A DNA stretch of 64,000 nt from Trissonchulus latispiculum (Eukaryota; Nematoda; Enoplea; Enoplida; Ironidae). The position numbers and the translations under genes were made by a program. The notes under the pieces were generated by a model that searched no databases, was not told the origin of the DNA, and worked only from the letters and a program-made list of their open reading frames with translations. Shown here piece by piece: positions 15,301-27,300 of the stretch; within the stretch, counting starts at the first letter, position 1; each line of letters starts with the position of its first letter. The stretch is taken from positions 231,476 to 295,475 of the forward strand of contig JASAND010021422.1 in the NCBI GenBank assembly GCA_030248195.1, in the 5' to 3' direction.

Positions 15301-18300
15301 ATTTGGAATAATAGACAATAAGTGAAGTGAAGTAAAGTTAATCAAATTACAATTTAGTAGTGACACAGGAACCCCAGCGGGGGGTCTGGTGGCCGATAAA
15401 AATTGAAGATTTTTTAAAATTAGCAATAAAACCGTAATAGAAACGTTCACTTCTTTTACCTCTGTGGTCCAATTTTTCAGTGGGCAAACTGCTGGGCAAA
15501 TTTAAATTTGAGTGGGCAAACTTTTGGCCGAGTGGGCAAATGCCCCCAATTTTGCCCAAAAAAAACCGTGGGGGGCACAATTTCGGAAGGTCTACCCCAC
15601 CCCCTGTAAACATAGGTACAACGTAACCAAAACGATGGGGCACACCAAGTACAGTCTACAGTTCTATTATGCCATGAGAAGAGCAACCCATGCCTTCAAT
15701 TCTTTGCATTGCGTAACGGTGCTCCTCCCACAATACGCGAATGTTTTCCGCAGCATTTCGTGGTGGTGGTGGGCGGGGTCGAACTATGGACTCTTAATCA
15801 GAGACCGTTGCTAATGTTCCAGCAACCCCAGAAACCAGTATACAGGTAACACATACATAACCAATTCTAATAACCGTATCAATGGCTGAGGTTAATCCAT
15901 GATAGAACCAGAACATAGAGCGACTACAAGGCACAGAAGAACTTTACACTGAAATAACAAAATTAGTATGAGCTGATCGGAAAAAGCAGCTTCTCTAGAA
16001 TTCACAACAAACAGCCACTTACTGGCCAACGTGGAACCCGCCGGGGTTGAACTGTTGACGAGCCGAGGGCTGCCGCCTTCGAGCAGCACGTCAGCCAGAC
16101 TGCTAGAGGCTACCACCTTTTGCTTCATTTCTCGAGCTGAAAAAACCCACAATTAACAATCAACAAAAATCAATACATATTTAAAAAAAGTTCAAATGTA
16201 TTGTATTAACAAAGAACCCGCAAAGCAAAATTTTGCTTAAGTTTCAACATTGTAAGACAATTTTAAACCTCAGGACCTTAAGGGAGCGCTTGCATTATCG
16301 AGAACGGCTCTCCTGAGTTCATTTTTCAACCAAGCCATTTCAAACTTTCATAGCAGGTGTCAAATATATACTAACAGTATGCAGAATTTGACAAATCCAA
16401 GGCTTGGCCTGCAACTTACACAACAGGTTTAAGCTTTCAAAACGGTGACATTCATTAACGGGTGAACGGAAATAGCTCAAATTTTGTATAAATAAATCAA
16501 ATTCAGAGGCAATTTTTTCAGTTTTTTGATTTTATGTAATTTTGAGAATTTCATTAGATGTTGAAAGATTTTGTAAATCAATATTTCACGGAACATACGT
16601 ACATATACGTTTTAAACAAAAACAAAAAATTACCCCTACGTTTACGTTATCTCTCCAATATGCCAAATTTCAGGCAAAGCATTTATAAGAAAATTAATTT
16701 GGAAAATTTTGAGCAAATCGCTTCTGTTTTGTACATATTATGCTTTTAATAAGTGGCATAGTGTATTTCATAAAATATAAACAAATCCAACAAAAAAGCG
16801 TCATGCAAAACCCTGTAGAATTCATTTTCGAACGATCGTTTTTACTTTGCCATAAATGATGAAAATGAAACAAATAATAATGAAATGAAATCAACGTAAA
16901 TTAGCTATATTTCATCGCTTGTAACGTTTGATAGAAACCACGCACAGAAGAGATATGAACATCCTTTTAAAGCCTTTTTAGGCTCTTTCACTCCGTACAT
17001 TCAAATTTATGACATGACGCTTAAATAAAATTTTAATTTCTTAAGGTGCTGGTATCGTTTTGTGCAGTGCTTTTGTGGGTATTTTTTGAAACGCCATAAG
17101 TTTCGCAATTTTGTGAGCTGGAAAGAGCTTTATACATCATTTTAAAGCTTATAATCTGCTTACGAAACTATTAAAAATCCCCAAAAAATAGCGAAAATTT
17201 TTTATGACATACTGACATCTGACAGGTTGAGTATAGACCAAAAATTTTTGAACATCGATTTCTCAAAACTGTGGAATGAGCCAAAATTTTTTCTTGTGTT
17301 GTCCTATAAAGGACATTCGTCACCTGAGAAGCAGAAAGTGCTAACTAACATTTTTACACTTTTGAGATATGGTCGTTCAAAGTTTTCGTTCTTTTGCAAC
17401 CTAACAGTACTACTTAGAAAAATGCATTCTTCGATGTTTGTAGTCTATTGATGGTAGAATTTTATCTGCAGTAAAATATTTTCAATTAAGCATGCCAAAC
17501 TAGTGTAATGCGAAAAAAGCACTTAGTACTTTTTGCCTCACAATACAAAATTTAAATTTTTAGTGTTAAAATGGCTCACTTAGACTTTTTTGCCTCAAGA
17601 AAAAAATGTGTACTCGGATTTTTATTGGAAATTTTACCTTGAGTAAAAGGTGCTAAGTAACATGAATTTGCTGTAACTTTCCCAATATACATCGGATCAC
17701 TTAGGTTCTTTTGCCAAAAAATTCTACAGGCTTTCTCATGCTGGTACACACCGTAACTCAATTTTGCCAAAAATGTTACTTAGCACTTTTTGCATCTGGG
17801 CCGACGATATGGGCCGAGGGACATTTTTTTGGATTTGGCTTAGCAGGTCTTAACGGTCAAGAAAATCCATTAAATGTGCGGTGACACGAAATTTCGCAAC
17901 TTTGCATTGAGTTTTCTCGCAACTGGAGATGTTTTAGCTCAAACCAAGAAAAATGTCCCTCCGCAATAGTGCGAATTTTCATTTTGCCAAAAATCACGCG
18001 AATCCATTGGGTAGGTTTTGAGAAATCGATGTTCAAAACAAAATAATCGCAGTTTTGCCAAAATGGTTTTTCGGCCAAATCTCTAGCTTAGAGCAACAAA
18101 CTCCGGCTAATAAGCACTGATAAAATGTGCAATGAGACTGTGTATCGATCGAGTATAAATAAACCAAAATTGTCCGTACGATTTGGCAGTAACTTTGAAA
18201 AAACTGATTTTCTCGAAAACGGCCATTTTTGGCCACCAAAAATTTCCTATCTTTGCACCTAAAAATGCGGGACTGGTCCCAGAATGTTAAAGAGCACCGA

Positions 18301-21300
18301 AATAGTGCATTTGAAAAGTTTCATCCACTTTCAAAAAGAATTAAAGCCTATAGGGTCAAATTTACACAAAGTGATACCAGCACCTTAAGCCATGTTGGTA
18401 GCTATCCATTTGTCAAAACATACTCGGCCAGCCTGGCATTTTTTAGTGGGGGCCCCCCACTTTTCGGTTCCCCCCTCCACTTTTCGGAGCCCCCCCCCCC
18501 ACTTTCGCCCCCCCCCCCACTTTTCGGCAAGCCCCCACCCACTTTTTTGGGGGTCGTCCAAAAGTGTCAAAAAATTAGGTTTTTGAGGTCAAATTTTCAA
18601 AAATTTTCTCAATTTTTAGCTAATTTATGGACTTATAAGCTCATTTTAAGCTTAAAAACAGCGATTTTTTGCGTTTTTACCTTAAAAATGCTAATTTTTC
18701 GCTAAAAATTTCGGTATATTTTACATTTGGCTCGCTCCCCCCCCCCCCCCACTTTTCGGAAGCCCCCCCCCCCACTTCCCCCCCCCCACTTTCAAAACCC
18801 TAAAAAAATGCCAGCCAGCCAAAGCAGATCCACTTCGGATTTCTTTAAAATTGCACAATCGGTTCAAATTTACATCTGTAATCCCGATAATGCAAGCGCC
18901 CGCTTAAATAAAGAGAGTGCTTAGGCTTTGCACCAGCATCACTTAAAAATCTGCCAACGACAAAGAAAAAAGTGAAAAGCAGCCGGTGAAAAATGAAAAA
19001 ATTTCAGTGAAAAAACTCACTCCATTTCTGAAAATATTGATTCTTTCCAACCGTATCAAAGTAGAAGGTCAGCAAATGATGTCCTTTGAGTACCGGCGGG
19101 GGACACCGAATTCTTTCATCTGAAAAAAAGAAAAAATCAAGGGAAAAAGTGCGATTCTTCTAAAATTTTAAACAAAATAAAATAACCTTTCACATCTGCC
19201 TTCGACACAAAAATATGAAAATGAAACAACACTCTGAGAAATTACATTCAGTGTAATTACGAAAAATCGTTTGAATTTATCTTATCAAAAATCTGCCAAA
19301 CACCGCGAGATTGAAAGTCAAACAACCACAGCAATTTAATTTTTAATTTAATTTAACACAGAAACCGAATCTACTCCACCCTCTAGAAATTTTTCGCTCC
19401 ACTTGACGAGTAAGACCGAGCTTGTTCGTAATAAAATAACATAAAACCAAAATGTATGACAGCTCCTTTCAGTTTGGTGCTGAAATCGGCACTTTTTGGA
19501 CAGTTGACTAATAGCTTCTACAGTCATATAAGTTGAAAATACGATAAATTGCTCTATTCTTGGCTTTCAATGCCATCACAATTCCCCACCTTTTGGTGTG
19601 GGGGGCTGGTGGACCCCTCCCAACATTCCCACTTCCACGTTTTTCGTCCGAAATGAAAATCTGAGCACTCAAGTACAGAAATGATTTTATTCACATGAAT
19701 TTCTCTTTTTAAGTAGCACCTACCAAAACCGTCAGGTCGTTGTTCGCCCTCCATAACACCTGGTACATGAAGCGTTCGCTTCGATACCTCGCTGGCTTTC
19801 CTAGTCGGGCTAGCCGCAACGTTATCAGCCGTTTTCCCAGGGCTTTTCGAAGAAGCCAGCTTCTGTTCGTTAGAGTCCTGTTTATCGGGCAAGCCTTTTT
19901 TCGTCGCTATCGGCAGGGATTCAACTTTTCCACTCGCCGTTGGCCTAGTTGCAATCTCTGGCGATAGCGAGCGTTTGCTGACAGCTGGTTTGCCAGCTGC
20001 TATCGGCTCGCTTTCGGAAACACCGCCAGCACTTCGTCGTGTTGTTCGTCCTTCCGACAATTTTTCCGTCGTCCTGTTTTCGTCAGGCAAAACCGGTTTC
20101 GCCAGCTTCGCAGTGGGCAAAACAGGTTTTTCAGGTTTTGGGGGTGGAGACGACATTTTCAATTTCTTGCTCTTCTTCCTGTCAGTCTCTGAATCTTCGC
20201 TTTCCTCCGATGACACGAATGCTTTCGAGAGTTTTCGTTTTCCCAGTCGGGCTCGGTCATCTCGTTTTCGTTGCCAAATCTGAGTGGATGTCAAATATTT
20301 TCGGGACCCGGCGGCGGTTTTCGCACCCGAACGAGCAGGTCTACTACTACTACTGCTAGCTGTTCCACTTTTCACTTTTCCTTCCAGTTTCGATTTTTCC
20401 GAAATTCTCCGTTTTCCATCTCCGGATTTTTCCGTGCTTTCCGATTTCCTCTCCGTTCCGGACCGATTTCGAACTCTAGAACTGGGACGTGGGGGTGGAG
20501 GGGAAGTCAGATCTTCCGATCCACTAGATCGAAGCTGCCGGCCCGACACGGGCTGGGCCGCAGGCTGGCCACTCGAGGAAGGGCCGGGACCGGGCCCAGA
20601 CCCTTCCTTAGGAGGAGAGCTGCTAGAGCTCCCAGCTTTGGTGGGACTGGAGGGTAACGGTTGGCCGGGCCGAATGGTAATTCCTAAAATTAAGGAAAAA
20701 AACTAGCTGAAATATTGATAATTTCTCTGAAAGTATCACAAAGGCTAAATAAATATGCTGTTAGTAGATTATGTAATTGTCTTGTTGTTCCCAGCAGGAT
20801 TAGAAGAACATTAGTTGAAAAAGCAGATAAATAAGGATTGTTTCGATTTCAGAAAGAGGTACTCTGATGGTATAGACATTTTGTGGGAGAAATGTTTCAA
20901 CCAACACAGACTGACAAAAGTATATACCTGTTTTATCGAAAAAGCAGTAATTTTAGTAGCCAAACATAATGGGCTGGGGGAACGAGCATATGGCACAGAC
21001 AAGAATTTCGCTACGCTAGGTAGTTATAAACCTGCCAACGTGCCATTTTAATGATTATCAAGAATAAAAAGATCAACCAAATGTAAATTAACATAAGCAA
21101 TATATATTAATTCGTAAAAAATTAATTAATCAAACCTTTATATTTAATTGTTCTAGACGGGCCACGCTTCTGTTCCACAGGCAGCGACATCATTTCCTCT
21201 TTGGATTTCAGAAGACGAATTTGGGAGACACCAGGTGTTGAAAGTCGGCTTCCTAGAAAACAAAAATCATAACTTCCTTTCTTGTTTCTCCTCATATCAA

Positions 21301-24300
21301 TAAGAAAAATACATAGCTTAATCAGGGGTGTATCCAGTATTTTTAAAAGGAGGGTGTTGTGACTAAAATTTATTGAAAAGGAGGGAGTTTTGACAAAAAT
21401 TTGCAGTTTTTGAAATGGACTACTGATAAAATTTAACCCAAAAGGAGGGGCTTTCAACCTCCAAAACCCTTCCCCTGGATACGCCCATCAAGGTCATTCA
21501 AACAAAGTCCATTCAAAAACAGACAATCCGTACTCAAAACAGCAAATGTTAAACACTGCAGAAATAGGCCATTCAATATTCATAATAACCTTACACCCCC
21601 TTTTGGGTGCAAGGTGAATATTTCAGAGCAAATTTGGCCCTTTTTGAAGAAATTTCCAGAACGCAAAAGCCCCAGTCTCCCCCCTCTCATTATCCTCTTA
21701 GATAACTACGCACAGCACTGATTAGAACACCAAACAACATAACAGTGTCAATTCAAAATGTTCAAAATGTATGAAAACCAAATTCTTTCAGCTAGTAGTT
21801 AGTGGTTGACCCAACCCAAGAAATCTGTCTCACAAGAGGCAGGGAGGGACTACGATAACAAATATGCAAATTAGATACAAAAAGGCCAAGCCAGCAAACT
21901 AACTGGTCACTTTGCCAGTAGCAGCAGCACCAGAACCATCAGTCTGTTGCTGTTGCTCTTTTTGCTGCTGCTGCGCAGGGGCGCTTCGTCTTCGCGTGGG
22001 CCCCAGGTCGGCTATCTGTTTTTCTAGGTTCGGATCAAACAGTTGGTCCGGATATTCCGGAAGGAGGGTCAGTTGCCCAAACTGGTTCATATCCTACAAC
22101 AAACCGAGAAAATAGACTGTAAATCAAAATAAGACAGGAAAACGGATTTTTCTAGAACCCGAACAGTTCTGAAAGAGGGTCTAAAATGGCCTAATACGAA
22201 ATGATAAGCCACGTCAGACTGTTTTTACTGAAGTAGAACTAAATGTACCAAAATAAAAGATTTTAACGTTCCGGCAAGAGTGAAAATGTTTTAACATTTT
22301 TGAACACAACCGAAAAGTTTAGCACTTTTTGACATTTCGTGAGCGAGGGGGGAATAAGTTTGGAGCAAAAGGGATTAACTGGAGAAAGGCGGCCGTCAAA
22401 AATTGGGGCGGGGGAGACGCCCCGAAAAAAACTCAAAAAAGAAAACAAAAACAATAAAAACCTGGAATTCTGTTTTTACCGAAATGAATACAACACTCAA
22501 ATAAACACCTGCTGCCGAAGCCGAACAATCTTTTTCTGCAACAATTCACGACAAATGCCACGCAATTTCGTATTCGGTTGAGAAAAAAACGGACATAGAC
22601 ATGTTAGGCCAACCTTCTTAGTACCTTCTTAGTTGAGTCAGCCATTGAGTGATAGCTTCAGGTGGCGCTAGACCGCTGCACGTAACGTCTTGGGTCGATT
22701 AAAGATTAAAATTAAAATTAAAAATCAAGATTAAAATGCTTAATATGAGAAGTTCAGGATCTCTGAAAACCAGTCACAAACGCACCAACTGGTTTATCTC
22801 TTCTTCTGGCATAGGCTTAATTGTCTTTCGATTTACCGTCCGTTGAAATCCATCATAGAATAGCAGATGATACATGTCTGAAACACAATGCTTACACACA
22901 ACACAGAACATTTGTGACAATTGCAACAAAGGCAAAACCCGAAACTATCTAAAACACTGCGAGAAAAACAGGTCCGAGTGTACGTAATATTGCAAAAAAA
23001 ATTAACGGGGTGTCGAAACAAGCATACATATTTTCATAGCCAATTATCGGATCAACCCCAGATGTGCGCATGAATTTTCAAAAAACTCACTACAGAAAGC
23101 CACATTCTAAGATAACTTTGACCCTTACAAAACCTGGGCTTTTTCTAGGCGAAAAAAGTGGGGGTGGGGAAGTGTGGGGGGACGCCCCCCCCTCCACTAG
23201 TGGGGGGATTCAAAGCACTGTATTTTTTGTGTTTTTATTGTGATTTCGCACACTTTTTTTACAAAAACACAAAATTTTAAAAAACACACGAAAAAGCACA
23301 CTCAATTTTCACCTGAAGAATCCCGTTTTTAGTCATTTTTAGAGTAATTTTAAGTTTTTTCCGAAAACGTTTGCGCCGTCGGCGCAAAGATTTCGTTTAT
23401 CATCTATATTTTACTTCTATTTTTGTCGTCTTTGCATAGTTGAGCATAGCATAGCAAAGCCTTCATTATTTTCTAAGCTACACTGCATTAGAGATTGTAT
23501 AATCAATGAAATTACGTTTGAAAATTCTGTAAATGGCAGCATTAATAAAATTTACAGTCGAAAACTAAACGTTCTCTAAAGTCTAAAGTGACCAAAATTT
23601 TTAAAAGTCTCAACGTCTGGATGGCTTCACCCCCAGACCCCCGCTATAGCGTAAAAAGATGTCATCGGCCCAGACATTTAATGTTCAGTGCATTAAAATA
23701 TGGTTTATAAAGACTAAGCAAGCAACATATGCTTTCTTTTTCTTCTGTATATAAGAAGCGAAAACTGCTAGATATAGTTACGTATCATAGGGGTCGCGGC
23801 AGCGACCCCTATAATATGTGTGAAAAGTGACTGGAGACAGTGTAAAATAAGCTGCGCAGAAGCTGCGCAAAATCCTGCGCAGATTTCATGCGCAAATTGT
23901 AGAGCTCATCGAGTTTAGTAAGTTTGGAAAGTTTCAGCCCCGTATCACTTACCGTTAAAATGTTGCACCCCGGACCGGTTATGGCGGCGATGTTTTTTTC
24001 CGGTTTCTCCTATTTGATGGTTGTATTGTACATAATGTTCGCCGCTTTCACGTGAACTACAGCGGTGGGCCAACCTAAAGGGCTATAGGGTCTAGTAGTA
24101 CCCTCTAAAGAATTTAAGAATCACAACTTTTTTTGCGCCGCAGCTGCGCCACAGCGCCGCAGTGGCGCCGCAAAGTCGGCTCATAGCGAAAAGTGACCAT
24201 TTTTGTGGTCGTCGCTCAGGTCGAACGTTACGAGCTGCAGCTGATTTCTTTTTATATTCAGAAATTACATGTATTGAACTAACTAACGGTCCAGGTTGCG

Positions 24301-27300
24301 TTTCTCTATCACTTCCCTAGCGACCACAGTGGCCCGTCAAAAATGGCGAAAATTCGAAAAATGAAAAATCGAAATTTCTCGCTATCTATTCAATTTTGTA
24401 AGCTCAAATCTTCCATACAATGGTTTTCTGGCATGGAGAATCGATTCCCGCAGTCCGTTTTACCGTCAGATCCACCCATCTTGCTGAGCTGGTTCCACTT
24501 TGCCGTCGGGAGGGTCAAGTCGGAAACCGCTTCCTGGAGGTCCATAGTAGGTTGTACCTGGCCTCTCAAAACTTTGTTTATAGGGGTTTTCTGGTGCGCC
24601 CAGCTCATTCCCGGTGTCCGTTTTGCAGTCTGACCCACCCATCTTGCTGTGCTGGTTCCATTTTGCCGTCTGGAGGGTCCGGTCGGTACCGACTTTCGGG
24701 AACACCATATAGGACTGTACATAGCCTCTCAAAACATTGTCTATAGGGGTTTTCTGGTGCGCCCAGCTCATTCCTGGCATCCGTTTTGCCGTCTGACCCA
24801 CCCATCTTGCTGTGCTGGTTCCACTTTACCATCTGGAGGGTCAGGTCGGTGGGAGGTCATGGGGTCAAAAATGAAGTTTTTCAAAAGTGGTCAAATTTGG
24901 CATCAAATGAAAGCCCTATGCGAGCTGAGCAACTTTTGTCATAGAACTGCATGCTCAAAGTTGCTGTAGAGTGCTGTGGTGGGGTGGGGTGGGGACTTAG
25001 CGATGTTGGGTCCAAAATAAAATTTTTCAAAAGTGGTCAAATTTGGTTTCAAATGAAAGCCCTAAGTGAGCTGAGCAACTTTTGTCATAGAACTGCGTAC
25101 CCAAAGTGACTGTAGAGTGCTGTGGTGGGGTGGGGACTTAGCGATTTTGGGTCGAAAATAAAGTTTTTCAAAAGTGGTCAAATTTGGTATGAAATGAAAG
25201 CCCTAAGTGAACTGAGCAACTTTTGACATGGAACCATCCACCGAAAGTTGCTGTGTCGGATTTATGCCTTTCTCAACCGGAATTGAAAGGCCCAACACAC
25301 ATATTATCCCGTTTTGTGCGGAGCATTTCTGTTACTTGTATATAAATGCTGTAAAAACAGTTAAAAACGTGTTAATACTAGTAACAAAAATGCCCTAACG
25401 GTCATTGCTAAAGGGGAGAATAGGGAAATCTGCTAAAGCGGAAAAATGCCAATAGTTTCGTGCAGATTAATGTCTACTCAACGCCTAAAATTATTGAAAC
25501 CAGCTTTTTGGCGCAGAATAGGGAATCTAGCCAGCGCCTAAAATGATTGAAACCAGCGTCTGGGTAGAATAGGCGCCTCTCGCCATCCACCCTATTCGCG
25601 TGAACTAGAAGAATTTTCGTGAAATCAACTCCACAGATGGGGAATTGAGATTTGCGTGGGTGTAACTGTATGTTTGTGTTCGTGTTAGTGTGCATCAGCA
25701 GTTTCTCGTGGAGTACGAGAAACCAGTTTGCTTTAGGTGGAGGGATTCCGCGTTATCAGTAACAGTGTCCGGTATCCCTCTCGTACTTGTGTACAGCTGT
25801 ATGTATGAAATTACGCATTATGCTAAGCTTAGTTCGCACCGGAGACTTGGCGGTTGCAGTAGGTTGACATTAAGCACACGTGCATGTATATGTATAAGCT
25901 ACGCTGTCTGGGTTTATTTCACTGGGGGGGGGGGGGCGGGGGGCGCCCCCCCCCTTTTTGGGTTCCCCCGCCCACTCGAGCACCTCCCCCCACTCGGCCC
26001 CACCCCCACCCCCCACTCACCCTAAGGTGCCCAGAAATTGCCAAATTTTTAGGATTTTTGGTCAAAATTTTCAAAATTTTTCCGGCTTTTTTTTCACAGC
26101 ATGTACCTCTGCCCATAGGCTCTTCACACACCCAGTTTGAACCCGATCGGTCCACTCCTCCGTGACTTATTAAAAAAACAGATTCCAAAAAGCCGCAAAC
26201 TCCCTTAATTTCCCTATTCTTACCTGATTGCTAAAAGTGAATTTCAGGAAAAACACAGAATTTTTTTAAAAAGCACACATTTTCTTAAAAAACACACTAA
26301 AAGCACAGGTGAAATTTTGAAAAAATACCCTTATTCAAAGTGGTCTAAAATTGGCAAAAATGCAGTAAAAATAGCCTGTTTTCTACATATACTGCTATAA
26401 CTATGCTTAAAAGTGCTGAAAAATCGAGTTTGAGTACCAAAATAGTAATTTTTGACCAAAAAATTCAGGCGGAGCCGGAAAATTTTTGAAAATTTTGACC
26501 AAGAATCTTTAAAATTTGGCATATTCTGGACACCTTATAGTGAGTGGGGGTGGGAAGCCCAAAAAAGTGGGGGTGAGGCCGAGTGAAGGGGGTGAAGGGG
26601 TCGTGTAGGGGGACCCGAAAAGTGGGGGCCGCCCCCCCCCCACTAAAAAGACCAGCAAAACTACTCTCTTACCAACACTTCTTTCTTGTGCAACTACACA
26701 AAATACAATATCCTTAGAACCTACTAAGCAAACAATCAGTATTATGCTTACCTTCCGACACAACTGACAACACTTTTGCAGGAAAATACGTAGAGGAATT
26801 CCAACGTGTCTTTACAAATTGCCCTTCCTTATATACCTAAATCAATACACAAAAAATGTGAAAAATTTACGAAAAATGGGAATTACACATTGCAGAAAAA
26901 CAAAACCTATAGAGGTCTGGAAAAAACCAACCCTCAAGTGGTGGGGAAAAAACCACCCCCCCCCCCCCCGTTTGGGCGATGGGGATGAGCTAGCGGGCTC
27001 AAATTTGGCGTCCAAGTTGGCAGGGCCATCACACCTAACCTACCACACGAAATTTGAGCAAAATCGGACCAGTTTTGAACATTTTATGACATTTTGAAAA
27101 TTTTGGCATTTTCGACCCCCCAAAAATTGCCTATTTTTGAAGGCCTGTAGACTGACTGGGCGCCTACTGGGCGTTTTAGAAAAAATAGGAAAAATATAGG
27201 AATTTTTCGCGAAAAAATAGGAAAATATAGGAATTTTTCCAGCTCCAATTATGCCGTCAATTTTGGTTACATTCCGCAAAATTTCAACTCCATAAATGTC

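Larger units (their letters stand above)
16278..18907. mobile_element. TTAA-flanked DNA element carrying nested insertions
   Basis: TTAA at 16278-16281 and 18904-18907 bound inverted repeats gggagcgcttgcattatcga (left) and, inverted, gcgggcgcttgcattatcgg (right). The 920-bp element at 45875-46794 is the same family (inverted copy, sharing interior such as the segment around gatagaaaccacgcac). This copy is expanded by an insertion at 17041-18388 and another at 18426-18820. TTAA flanks are the target choice of piggyBac and Kolobok elements; no transposase is seen. Confidence 0.65.

Noticed and set aside
23080..23110. 16-nt microexon (acceptor ttatcttag, donor gtgagt) as the missing exon between exons 2 and 4
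   Set aside because: Its phase fits, but the 85-nt exon at 26752-26836 fits the phase and supplies the missing Tudor 2 strands (W...YFPAKV).
24343..24969. Overlapping frames on both strands of 75-111 codons
   Set aside because: They lie in a 140-150 bp repeat of copy L and recur in the inverted copy R.
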